From: Flavobacterium sp. LHD-80
Lineage (GTDB): Bacteria; Bacteroidota; Bacteroidia; Flavobacteriales; Flavobacteriaceae
Reading direction: 5' to 3'
Length of the DNA: 64,000 nucleotides
NCBI RefSeq assembly: GCF_030929605.1
Contig: NZ_JAVFVS010000012.1
Coordinates: forward strand, 310,001-374,000
Shown: positions 16,696-23,919 of the stretch, piece by piece
How the letters are laid out: every line of letters starts with the position of its first letter
Numbering within the stretch: position 1 is the first letter of the stretch
Position numbers and translations under genes: made by a program
Notes under the pieces: generated by a model
The model's input: the letters and a program-made list of their open reading frames with translations, nothing else
Told to the model about the DNA's origin: nothing
Database searches by the model: none

Positions 16696-18297
16696 TCATA
16701 AGTATTTATAACACGGAATAGTTAGAAAATCCACAAAATGTAGATTTACAACCAGTCTTTCAAGCATTTTTTCTGCTAATGGAAACTGTTGTTTTTCATA
16801 ATTTTCTGCCCCTAATTCGGCTTTGATTTTTCTGAATTCATCTAAAGCCAATTCATGATAATACGCTAAATCTAATTTTCGTCCATTATCTAAAATCACT
16901 TTGTTTTGAAGCCATTGCCATAATTGCGATCTCGAAATTTCGGCCGTTGCGGCATCTTCCATCAAATTGTGCAATGCGGCAGCACCTTGTCCGTTCAACC
17001 ATGAAGCCAGATATAAAACTCCAACGTTGATATTTTTTCGAACACCATTTTCAGTTATCATTCCAATTGGTGGTTCAATCAAATCCGCTTCTGTGATTTT
17101 TCGATGTTCTCTTTTAATGTGAATCTGATTTGGAGTTGGCATTCCTTTATCAAAAATTTCTTTTGCCAAGGAAACCAAATCTGGGTGCGCTACCCAAGTT
17201 CCGTCGTGTCCATTTTTTACTTCACGCTCTTTATCGGTTCTTACTTTTGCGAAAGCAATTGCATTGGCTTCTTCATTATTTCGAATCGGAATCTGTGCGG
17301 CCATTCCGCCGATCGCATGAATTCCTCTTTTATGACATCTTTGAATAACCAAATTTGAATAGGCATTCATAAAAGGCGAAGTCATAGTCACTTGATCACG
17401 ATCCGGAACGATGAATTTTGGATTTTTTCTGAACTTTTTGATGTATGAAAAAATATAATCCCAACGTCCGCAGTTCAAGCCAACAATATGTTCTTTCAAT
17501 TCGTAAATGATTTCATCCAGCTGAAAACTTGCTGTTATGGTTTCAATCAAAACTGTCACTTTTATCGTTCCTCTTTCCAGTTTCAAATAATCCTCGGTAA
17601 AATCAATTACATTGTTCCACCAGCGTGCTTCTAGATAATGTTCTAATTTCGGAATGTAGAAATACGGCCCTGAATTGTTTTCTAAAAGGCGTTTATGATT
17701 ATGAAAAACATACAAACCAAAATCTATCAAAGAACCCGAAACTTCTTTTCCTTCAATTAAAAGATGCTTTTCTGGTAAATGCAAACCTCTCGGACGTACA
17801 ATTAGCGTTGCGATTTTTTCATTTAAATGATAGGATTTCTGTTTTACCAAATCCGTATAAGTGATTGTTTTGTTTACCGCATCGATTAAATTTACTTGAC
17901 CGTCCATCAAATTTTGCCAAGTTGGCGAAGTGCTGTCTTCAAAATCGGCCATGAAAGTTTTTGCACCGGAATTCAATGCGTTGATAATCATTTTTCGATC
18001 AACTGGTCCAGTAATTTCAACTCTTCGGTCTAACAAATCTTTCGGAATTTCTCCAGCTTTCCAATTGCCTTCTCTCACGCTTTTGGTTTCCGGAATAAAA
18101 ACCGGCATGATTCCCTGATCAAAAGTGACTTGTTTTTGTTCTCTCTGTAAAAGCAATAGTTTTCGTTGTGATTCGAATCTTCTATGCAATTCGGTTATAA
18201 AAGCAATGGCTTCTTCTGTCCAGATTTTTGGATAACGAAGCTTCTTTTCGGCTAAAAATTCCATTGCCGTTTCGGTAATTTCTAATTGGTTTTTCAT
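16696..18297 (-). CDS. aceB: Malate synthase A
   Basis: Malate synthase condenses glyoxylate with acetyl-CoA to malate, closing the glyoxylate shunt. The 533-residue length is that of the short A isoform. Seen are the MADFEDSTSPTW segment (about 144-155), the IVRPRGLHL arginine, ETI in the TIM barrel, CGRWDYIFSYIKKF (about 276-289) and the C-terminal RSQLWQW segment. It is the first gene of the leftward aceB-aceA pair. Its upstream region (18298-18505) contains two palindromes and is shared with the divergent RamB/ScfR-like regulator. Confidence 0.96.
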   Translation of the reverse strand: MKNQLEITETAMEFLAEKKLRYPKIWTEEAIAFITELHRRFESQRKLLLLQREQKQVTFDQGIMPVFIPETKSVREGNWKAGEIPKDLLDRRVEITGPVDRKMIINALNSGAKTFMADFEDSTSPTWQNLMDGQVNLIDAVNKTITYTDLVKQKSYHLNEKIATLIVRPRGLHLPEKHLLIEGKEVSGSLIDFGLYVFHNHKRLLENNSGPYFYIPKLEHYLEARWWNNVIDFTEDYLKLERGTIKVTVLIETITASFQLDEIIYELKEHIVGLNCGRWDYIFSYIKKFRKNPKFIVPDRDQVTMTSPFMNAYSNLVIQRCHKRGIHAIGGMAAQIPIRNNEEANAIAFAKVRTDKEREVKNGHDGTWVAHPDLVSLAKEIFDKGMPTPNQIHIKREHRKITEADLIEPPIGMITENGVRKNINVGVLYLASWLNGQGAAALHNLMEDAATAEISRSQLWQWLQNKVILDNGRKLDLAYYHELALDEFRKIKAELGAENYEKQQFPLAEKMLERLVVNLHFVDFLTIPCYKYL

Positions 18298-18365
18298 AGC
18301 TGTGGTTTTATTTTTTTATTAGAAAAAAATCTCGTCGTTACATCATTGTTCATTCATTTCAGAAT

Positions 18366-18387
18366 ATCAAAATCGTAACGTTTTGAT
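18366..18387. promoter_or_regulatory. Palindrome ATCAAAA-N8-TTTTGAT in the aceB/regulator intergenic region
   Basis: A 7-bp inverted repeat with 8-bp spacer, 69 bp upstream of the aceB start. It could be a regulator or sigma-associated site; no experimental motif is known to me. Confidence 0.45.
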
Positions 18388-18437
18388 TTTTAATAATTTC
18401 TACATGACAATATTATAAAAAAGTTTTTTACAAAACA

Positions 18438-18451
18438 AGCGAACGTTCGCT
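18438..18451. promoter_or_regulatory. Perfect 14-bp palindrome AGCGAACGTTCGCT, candidate operator
   Basis: A perfect GC-rich palindrome in an otherwise AT-rich spacer, 55 bp upstream of the regulator ATG and 141 bp upstream of aceB. Its position between divergent genes suits an operator bound by the neighbouring XRE-type regulator. Confidence 0.6.
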
Positions 18452-18493
18452 AAAAATGAAAAATAATTTTTTGGCGATTATTTTTAGAATAAC

Positions 18494-18501
18494 TATATTT
18501 G
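18494..18501 (+). promoter_or_regulatory. -7 box TATATTTG abutting the regulator start codon
   Basis: A full TAnnTTTG match only 4 bp before the ATG at 18506. If used, transcription would begin at or inside the start codon, giving a leaderless mRNA. Confidence 0.5.
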
Positions 18502-18505
18502 GTTC

Positions 18506-19987
18506 ATGGATATCGAAAAAGACTATATAAAGCTGATCTTCGGACTAAAATTGAAGCAAGTCAGAACACAAAAAAATCTGTCTCTTTTTGGCTTGGCCAA
18601 ACTGACAAATCTTTCAAAATCGTATTTAAACGAGATTGAAAAGGGAAAAAAATATCCAAAAACAGACAAAATTTTATTGCTCTGCGAACATTTGGATGTG
18701 ACTTACGACCAAATGGTATCTTTGAAACTCGACAACAACCTCGCTCCGATTGGCGAAATATTGAAATCCGGAATTTTAAAAGAGATTCCGCTCGAGCTTT
18801 TCGGGATTCAGGAAGCCGATTTAATTGATATTATTGCGAATGCTCCAGCAAAAGTCAATGCGTTTATTAGTACGATTATCGAAATTGCTCAGCATTATAA
18901 TTTAAGCCGTGAAAGTTTCTTTTTGGCTTCTTTGCGTTCTTATCAGGAAGCGCACAGTAATTATTTTGAAGATTTAGAAGAAAAAGTAATTGCGTTTTCG
19001 AAGTCATTTCAGATCAATTTGGATTCTAAAATCACCGTAGAAGAATTAGAAGCAATTTTAAAAGAAGAATACGAATACAACATTAAAGAAATTGCGTTTG
19101 CAGATCAGGAAGCTTTAGACGATTTGCGTTCGATTTATGTTCCGAAAAGCAAAACTTTACTGCTTTCAACCGAACTAGACGCTCCGCAAAAAGCGTTTAT
19201 TTTAGCTAAAGAAATTGCTTATAATTATTTAAAAATTTCCGATCGTTTACTGACTTTCAGCTGGATTAAATTTGAAAATTTCGATCAGGTTTTGAATAAT
19301 TTTTACGCTTCTTATTTTGCCGGTGCTTTATTATTGCCTAGAAAATTAGTCGTAGATAAAATCAATACTTTTTTAGAAAATGAAAATCCAAAACCGGAAG
19401 AATTTGTTCAATTAATTGAAAGTTTTGAAGTTTCGCCTGAATCTTTTTATCAGCGATTAACGAATTTATTACCGAAAGATTTTCAGCTGAAAAACTTATT
19501 CTTTTTAAGATTATCACATAAAATTGGTTCCGATTTTTATCAGATAAATAAAGAATTACACATTACGCACCAACAAGAACCGCATGCTAACGAAACCAAC
19601 GAACATTACTGCAGAAGATGGGTTTCAGTTAAAACGATTGACGAAGCGATCAAGCAAAACAAATCTCATTTTTTTGATGCACAAATATCGAGTTATGCGA
19701 ATAGCGGAAACGAATATTTAGTATTTTCATCGGCCACAAAAGATCCTTTTGCAGAGAATTATATCCGCAGTATTTCTGTTGGTATTTTGATTAATCCGAC
19801 AATGAAAAAGAAATTCAAATTCATTGACGGAAAACCTTTGGTGAAACGGATTGTTGGTGTAACTTGTGAGACTTGTTCCGTACAAGATTGTTTGGAAAGA
19901 AGCGCTCCGCCGACTGTTTTGGAAAAAGAGAAACGTCATGAGAATACGGATGCAGTTGTTCAGCAGTTTATAAATCAATATAGTTAA
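18506..19987 (+). CDS. RamB/ScfR-like XRE-family regulator of the glyoxylate shunt
   Basis: This 493-residue regulator has an N-terminal XRE helix-turn-helix (about 10-65, LAKLTNLSKSYLNEIEKGKK). A central IrrE/ImmA-like domain (about 180-330) lacks the HExxH zinc motif (AKEIAYNYL in its place), and a C-terminal DUF2083-type domain carries GVTCETCSVQDC (about 450-462). The same layout is found in RamB of Corynebacterium, which binds the aceA and aceB promoters, and in short-chain fatty acyl regulators. It is divergent from aceB, so control of aceB/aceA by acyl-CoA or a related cue is a reasonable inference. The ATG follows a -7 box by only 4 bp. The next in-frame Met is beyond the HTH, so this start is needed. 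Confidence 0.85.
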   Translation: MDIEKDYIKLIFGLKLKQVRTQKNLSLFGLAKLTNLSKSYLNEIEKGKKYPKTDKILLLCEHLDVTYDQMVSLKLDNNLAPIGEILKSGILKEIPLELFGIQEADLIDIIANAPAKVNAFISTIIEIAQHYNLSRESFFLASLRSYQEAHSNYFEDLEEKVIAFSKSFQINLDSKITVEELEAILKEEYEYNIKEIAFADQEALDDLRSIYVPKSKTLLLSTELDAPQKAFILAKEIAYNYLKISDRLLTFSWIKFENFDQVLNNFYASYFAGALLLPRKLVVDKINTFLENENPKPEEFVQLIESFEVSPESFYQRLTNLLPKDFQLKNLFFLRLSHKIGSDFYQINKELHITHQQEPHANETNEHYCRRWVSVKTIDEAIKQNKSHFFDAQISSYANSGNEYLVFSSATKDPFAENYIRSISVGILINPTMKKKFKFIDGKPLVKRIVGVTCETCSVQDCLERSAPPTVLEKEKRHENTDAVVQQFINQYS

Positions 19988-19993
19988 ATCATT

Positions 19994-20350
19994 ATGAAAT
20001 ATCTCGCTTTGCTAATCACTTTAGTTTCGATTAACTTCATTCAGAAAACGGATAAACTTACTGGCCGTTATAATTATTTGATTGAAGACTACGGCTTATA
20101 CGTCCAAAAAGACAAAATTACTTTTAAGGATAGTGTTTTTATTTTTGACAACAAATACATGCCAAAAGGAAAAATTTCATATGGGAATGTAATACTGTTG
20201 GAGAATTTCATAAATACTGATTTAATTATAAGTATCTCAAAAGATCAAATCAAAAAAGATACTATTCAATTTTATATACATGACAAAAGTGGTGGTGGGA
20301 ATTATCTTGATATTTCTTCGGGAAAAGGAAAATTGATTAGGATTAAATAA
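19994..20350 (+). CDS. Small hypothetical exported protein, 118 aa
   Basis: I do not recognise a family. A short hydrophobic N-terminus (residues 3-16) may be a signal peptide without a clear cleavage site or lipobox. The rest is rich in beta-prone alternation (GRYNYLIEDYGLYVQKDKITFKDS; shown here only to mark the start of the fold at about residue 24) and Lys/Asp turns, ending GKLIRIK. It starts 6 bp after the regulator stop and may be co-transcribed with it. Confidence that it is a real gene is moderate, since it has intact length, proper spacing and no overlap. Confidence 0.6.
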   Translation: MKYLALLITLVSINFIQKTDKLTGRYNYLIEDYGLYVQKDKITFKDSVFIFDNKYMPKGKISYGNVILLENFINTDLIISISKDQIKKDTIQFYIHDKSGGGNYLDISSGKGKLIRIK

Positions 20351-20378
20351 CAGAAGTTTTTTTTAATAATCTCGCAAT

Positions 20379-20394
20379 CCCGATAGCTATCGGG
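20379..20394. repeat. Perfect 16-bp palindrome CCCGATAGCTATCGGG
   Basis: Part of a 501-bp gene-free space (20351-20851) that also holds a truncated CGACGAAGGAG-type element (20448-20523), repeat copy C, a CTTAG-type fragment and the pirin promoter. Confidence 0.7.
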
Positions 20395-20447
20395 AGCGAA
20401 GTCGCAGAGTTTTATTTTTCTGTGAATATAATCTCTTAAACACAATC

Positions 20448-20523
20448 TTGTCATCTCGACGAAGGAGAGATCACACTAGAAATTCCAATCCTATAGTCGC
20501 CAATCTTTGTCGAGCCACTTGTG
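20448..20523. repeat. Truncated or mosaic relative of the 102-bp inverted-end element
   Basis: It starts TTGTCATCTCGACGAAGGAG, analogous to the left arm of the elements at 11959 and 54658, but the right arm is missing. The interior CCAATCTTTGTCGAG is in inverted orientation relative to the AAAGATTGG of the 54658 copy. Homology is partial, so this is a weaker call. Confidence 0.5.
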
Positions 20524-20620
20524 AAGAATGGATTAAAATCCATCCCTACAATATGTATTGTTCCTTCGGAACGTTTTCCCTTTATGTCTATTCAACTTAT
20601 GAAAACAAAAACTTCTAAAT

Positions 20621-20700
20621 TAGCCCCGATAGAAGTGGAAATCCTTTTGTGTCTCGTTTCTTTAACGAGACACAAAAGATTGAAACGGATAGCGGGACTA
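20621..20700 (+). repeat. Arm-hairpin dispersed repeat, copy C
   Basis: The arms TAGCCCCGATAGAAGTGGAA and GATTGAAACGGATAGCGGGA flank a 13-bp perfect hairpin (CTTTTGTGTCTCG at 20644-20656, CGAGACACAAAAG at 20666-20678, loop TTTCTTTAA). This is the clearest example of the family. Confidence 0.85.
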
Positions 20701-20738
20701 AACGTCTTTTGAAAACCAAAATTTCTGCTCCTAAAAAA

Positions 20739-20774
20739 CCTTAGAATCTTAGCCACTTAGAACCTCAGAACCTT
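20739..20774 (+). repeat. CTTAG-type repeat fragment
   Basis: CCTTAGAATCTTAGCCACTT followed by AGAACCTCAGAACCTT; the same wording recurs at 54620-54650 (minus), 61651-61686 (plus) and 61539-61574 (minus), and resembles the octamer array at 31660. Confidence 0.7.
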
Positions 20775-20776
20775 TT

Positions 20777-20792
20777 CTTAATCTACATTAAG
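20777..20792. promoter_or_regulatory. Operator CTTAATCTACATTAAG of the pirin gene
   Basis: Inverted repeat CTTAA-N6-TTAAG ending 22 bp before the -7 box, so it covers the -33 region. The same site with the same spacing precedes yceI at 21735-21750. Confidence 0.72.
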
Positions 20793-20814
20793 TGCTTTTC
20801 CTTGACCTTGACCG

Positions 20815-20822
20815 TATCTTTG
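20815..20822 (+). promoter_or_regulatory. -7 box TATCTTTG of the pirin gene
   Basis: A full TAnnTTTG match 29 bp before the pirin ATG; the operator half-site occupies the -33 position. Confidence 0.8.
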
Positions 20823-20851
20823 TACCATAAAATTAACAAAAGGACAAAATC

Positions 20852-21568
20852 ATGGAAAATATAGTATTGCACAAAGCAGAAACAAGAGGAAATGCAAATC
20901 ACGGTTGGCTAAACGCTTATCATAGCTTTAGTTTTGCGAGCTGGTACAATCCGGATAGAATTCAGTTTGGAGCACTTCGTGTTTTGAATGATGATACAAT
21001 TGCTGGTGGAATGGGTTTTGGAACTCATCCTCACGATAATATGGAAATTATTACGATTCCGCTTGAAGGTGATTTGGCTCATAAAGATAGCATGGGAAAT
21101 ACTGAAATCATTAAAAATGGTGATATTCAGGTTATGAGTGCCGGAACTGGAGTTCAACACAGTGAGTTTAATCCGAATGCGGATCAACAGACTAAATTGT
21201 TGCAAATCTGGTTGTTTCCAAACAAAAGAAATGTAACTCCGCGTTACCAACAAATTACTTTAAATGTTGACGACAGACATAATAAATTATCTCAAATTTT
21301 ATCTCCAAATGCTGATGATGAAGGAGTTTGGATTCACCAAGATGCCTGGTTCAACATGGGGAATTTTGATTCCGGAATCGCTACAGAATACAAAATTAAA
21401 AAAGAAGGAAACGGAGTTTACGCTTTCGTTTTGAAAGGAAACGTTACGATCAACGGTCAGGAATTAAATACTCGTGATGCCGTTGGAATTTCAGGAACTG
21501 ACACTTTAACGATAAAAGCAAATACAGATGCTGAATTTTTATTGATGGACATTCCGATGAACTATTAA
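20852..21568 (+). CDS. Pirin-family bicupin protein
   Basis: This 238-residue cytoplasmic bicupin is of the pirin family. E. coli YhhW, a relative, cleaves quercetin with a metal in the N-terminal cupin. The metal ligands are present: His59, His61 (GTHPHDNME), His103 and Glu105 (GVQHSEF). The C-terminal cupin (about 150-235) lacks such ligands, as is usual. It has its own promoter with an operator that matches the one before yceI, so the two are probably de-repressed together, likely under electrophile, phenolic or oxidant stress by a MarR/HxlR-type protein encoded elsewhere. A terminator follows. Confidence 0.92.
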   Translation: MENIVLHKAETRGNANHGWLNAYHSFSFASWYNPDRIQFGALRVLNDDTIAGGMGFGTHPHDNMEIITIPLEGDLAHKDSMGNTEIIKNGDIQVMSAGTGVQHSEFNPNADQQTKLLQIWLFPNKRNVTPRYQQITLNVDDRHNKLSQILSPNADDEGVWIHQDAWFNMGNFDSGIATEYKIKKEGNGVYAFVLKGNVTINGQELNTRDAVGISGTDTLTIKANTDAEFLLMDIPMNY

Positions 21569-21600
21569 TTTGAAGATTACAATTAATACTTTTTTTTTTG

Positions 21601-21648
21601 AGAAACGATATTTAAGTTGATTTTCAGCTTATTATCGTTTCTTTTTTT
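21601..21648 (+). terminator. Terminator after the pirin gene
   Basis: AGAAACGATA (21601-21610) pairs with TATCGTTTCT (21633-21642) and is followed by TTTTTT. An A-run equivalent on the left makes it usable only rightward in practice. Confidence 0.8.
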
Positions 21649-21734
21649 GTTCCAAATTTCATCAGGATTTTTTTGACTTTGCTCAGAGCGACAACAAAAA
21701 ATATGATAATCAAAAAGTATCACATTTTTTATTT

Positions 21735-21750
21735 CTTAATCTAGGTTAAG
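21735..21750. promoter_or_regulatory. Operator CTTAATCTAGGTTAAG of yceI
   Basis: The same CTTAA-N6-TTAAG palindrome as at 20777-20792, again ending exactly 22 bp before the -7 box. Confidence 0.72.
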
Positions 21751-21772
21751 TGTGTTACGCTTACTACCACCG

Positions 21773-21780
21773 TAACTTTG
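21773..21780 (+). promoter_or_regulatory. -7 box TAACTTTG of yceI
   Basis: A TAnnTTTG match 48 bp before the yceI ATG. Confidence 0.8.
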
Positions 21781-21828
21781 TCCTATCAAAATGAAACAAA
21801 TAAATTAATTATTTAAAAAAATAAAATT

Positions 21829-22362
21829 ATGGCAACTACAAAATGGTCAATTGACCCAACACATTCAGAAATTGGTTTTAAAGTTAAACACATGATGTTT
21901 ACAAATGTTTCAGGTAAATTTGGAACTTATGACGCTACAATTACTACAGAAGGAGATGACTTCGAAAATGCAGATATCCAGTTTTCTGGTGATATCGCTT
22001 CAATCGACACTGCAAATGCAGACAGAGACGGACATTTAAGAAGCGCTGATTTCTTTGATGTTGAAAACAATCCAAAATTGACTTTTAAAGCTTCAGCTTT
22101 CAAAAAAATTGATGCTGGAGATTATCAATTAACTGGAGATTTAACAATCAAAGGAATTTCTAAAGAAGTGAAATTCCCAGTAGAATATAGCGGAATCCTG
22201 ACTGATCCTTGGGGAAATACAAAAGTAGGTTTAAGCATTGAAGGAAAAATCAATCGTAAAGATTGGGGTTTAAATTGGAACTCAGCTCTTGAAACTGGAG
22301 GGGTTTTAGTTGGTGAAGAAGTTCGTTTAAACATCGAATTACAATTCGTAAAACAAGCTTAA
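21829..22362 (+). CDS. YceI-family lipocalin-like protein (cytoplasmic form)
   Basis: This 177-residue YceI-family protein, a beta-barrel of the TT1927b type, binds a polyisoprenoid or other amphipathic lipid in studied relatives. The start MATTKWSIDPTHSEIGFKVK contains the classic DPxHS motif, followed by DRDGHLRSADFFDVENNP and the LTIKGISKEV segment. There is no signal peptide, unlike E. coli YceI, so it should act inside the cell. Its operator and promoter copy those of the pirin gene upstream, which is strong evidence of shared control. Confidence 0.93.
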   Translation: MATTKWSIDPTHSEIGFKVKHMMFTNVSGKFGTYDATITTEGDDFENADIQFSGDIASIDTANADRDGHLRSADFFDVENNPKLTFKASAFKKIDAGDYQLTGDLTIKGISKEVKFPVEYSGILTDPWGNTKVGLSIEGKINRKDWGLNWNSALETGGVLVGEEVRLNIELQFVKQA

Positions 22363-22395
22363 TACTTTATAATAGGTTTTAATTTGGTTGGTTAA

Positions 22396-22437
22396 GAAGC
22401 CTGTACTTTTTCTCGCAAGTGCAGGCTTTTTTTTTTT
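22396..22437 (+). terminator. Terminator after yceI
   Basis: AAGCCTGTACTT pairs with AAGTGCAGGCTT (one G-T pair) and is followed by a run of T. Confidence 0.88.
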
Positions 22438-22450
22438 GCTTTTAGGAGCG

Positions 22451-22525
22451 GGGCTTCGACTTCGCTCAGCCTGACAATCGTATTCTTAAAGATATTGTAT
22501 GTCAGGCTGAGCGAAGTCGAAGCCC
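22451..22525. repeat. 75-bp element with 25-bp perfect inverted arms
   Basis: The left arm 22451-22475 (GGGCTTCGACTTCGCTCAGC...) and right arm 22501-22525 are exact reverse complements around a 25-nt AT-rich loop. It lies between two convergent genes and is followed by six T, so it can also end transcripts. A degenerate half (TTGACTTTGCTCAGAGCGAC) lies at 21674-21693. Confidence 0.85.
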
Positions 22526-22529
22526 TTTT

Positions 22530-23390
22530 TTACTTTGCATTTCTAAATTCTGTTGGAGATATTCCGGTTTGTTTTTTGAAGAATCTGGAGAAATAGGAAT
22601 AATCTTCGTAGCCAACTTTGAATGCTACTTCGTTTACGGCTAATTGTTTGTCGATCAGCATTCTTTTTATTTCTAGAATTACCCGGTCCGTGATGACTTC
22701 TGTGGCGGTTTTTTGGAGGATTTCATTGCAGATTCTGTTTAAGTGTTTTAGTGTAATATTCAGTTTTTCGGCGTAGAAAGATGGGAGTTTTTCTGTTCTA
22801 AAATGTTCCTCTAAAAGCGATTCAAACTTGTTGATTTTAATGTTGTATGAATGCGTTTGATGCGAATAGGTTTCGCTATATTTTCTGGAAATTTCGATAT
22901 GAATAGAATCTAATAAATTCAGCATTTTATCGAGTTGAAATTTATTATTTTGATTATTTTCCTGAATCAGCAAATCAAAATAAGGGAGGATTTTTGAGAT
23001 TTCTTTTTCTTCAAAAACCATTTCTGGGCGGTTGTGAATTGAATGATAAAAATTATAATCGTTGATGTTCTTCTGTCCGAAATATAAATTATATAATTCC
23101 TGCGAAAATATAATCACAAAACCTTCAATATCTTCAGACAAACTCCAATGATGCATTTGTCCAGGCTGAAGCACAAATAAACTTCCTCTTTTTATTTCAA
23201 ATTGATCAAAATCAACTTCGTGTTTTCCTGAACCTTTCGTAAAAAATACCATTAAATAAGAATCGTGCCGATGTGGTTCTTCGACAAAACTGTGGCTTTT
23301 TAGATGTTCTTCAAAAGTATTCACATAAAAATCACGATGAATGTCGTTACAGCTAAAATTCTGAACACTATAAACGGGATACTTTTTCAT
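22530..23390 (-). CDS. AraC-family regulator with cupin sensor domain
   Basis: This 286-residue regulator has an N-terminal cupin sensor (about 30-115; HRHDSYLMVFFTKGSG, RGSLFVLQPGQMHHW) and a C-terminal pair of AraC helix-turn-helix motifs (about 185-286; FYAEKLNITLKHLNRICNE and VAFKVGYEDYSYFSRFFKKQ). Effectors of such cupins are often sugars or aromatic acids. It is divergent from the DUF983 gene and convergent with yceI. Its target is not evident from position alone. Confidence 0.9.
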   Translation of the reverse strand: MKKYPVYSVQNFSCNDIHRDFYVNTFEEHLKSHSFVEEPHRHDSYLMVFFTKGSGKHEVDFDQFEIKRGSLFVLQPGQMHHWSLSEDIEGFVIIFSQELYNLYFGQKNINDYNFYHSIHNRPEMVFEEKEISKILPYFDLLIQENNQNNKFQLDKMLNLLDSIHIEISRKYSETYSHQTHSYNIKINKFESLLEEHFRTEKLPSFYAEKLNITLKHLNRICNEILQKTATEVITDRVILEIKRMLIDKQLAVNEVAFKVGYEDYSYFSRFFKKQTGISPTEFRNAK

Positions 23391-23454
23391 AAAAATGTCT
23401 TTATTGTGCTATAAGTAGCGAAGATACTAAAAAGACTTTTATCCAACTCCGAAT

Positions 23455-23462
23455 TACCTTTG
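23455..23462 (+). promoter_or_regulatory. -7 box TACCTTTG of the DUF983 gene
   Basis: A full TAnnTTTG match 23 bp before the ATG at 23486. No convincing -33 element. Confidence 0.65.
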
Positions 23463-23485
23463 TATAAATAAAAAACAACAAAGTC

Positions 23486-23848
23486 ATGTCAAATGCATTA
23501 ACTCATATTTTAAGCAACGAATGTCCGATTTGTCACAAAGGAAAAGTATTTACAGACAAAAGTATTTTTTTGACTTTCGGTCTTCCAAAAATGAACGAAT
23601 ACTGCAGTCATTGTAATTACAAATTTCAAAAAGAACCTGGTTACTTTTTTGGGGCAATGTATGTAAACTACGGATTAACAGTCGCTCAGGGAATTGCAAC
23701 ATATTGTATTGCTCAGTTTTTCTTTGAGAAAAATTTCGATTTAAGAATCATTCCGATTATTGCTGTTGTGATTACTTTGCTAACTTCTTTTAATCTCCGA
23801 TTTTCACGATTAGCATGGATTTACATGTTTAAGGATTATACGAAATAA
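23486..23848 (+). CDS. DUF983 membrane protein with zinc-ribbon-like cysteines
   Basis: This 120-residue DUF983 protein has a CPICHKGKVF knuckle near residue 13 and CSHCNY near 38 that form a four-Cys zinc ribbon. Two membrane helices (about 56-75 and 84-104) and a short cytoplasmic tail follow. The family is widespread in alphaproteobacteria and Bacteroidetes and its role is unknown. It is separated from fabD by 71 bp that contains a -7 box for fabD. Confidence 0.86.
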   Translation: MSNALTHILSNECPICHKGKVFTDKSIFLTFGLPKMNEYCSHCNYKFQKEPGYFFGAMYVNYGLTVAQGIATYCIAQFFFEKNFDLRIIPIIAVVITLLTSFNLRFSRLAWIYMFKDYTK

Positions 23849-23856
23849 AAAAGTGT

Positions 23857-23864
23857 TATTTTTG
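23857..23864 (+). promoter_or_regulatory. -7 box TATTTTTG of fabD
   Basis: A TAnnTTTG match 55 bp before the fabD ATG. Confidence 0.6.
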
Positions 23865-23919
23865 CCTTTCAATTGAAACTAATTTTCAATTCAAAAAAAT
23901 AAAAAAACAAATTAGACAA

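Noticed and set aside
20521..20712. 63-codon open frame on the plus strand
   Set aside because: It lies in a truncated element plus repeat copy C; no homology seen.
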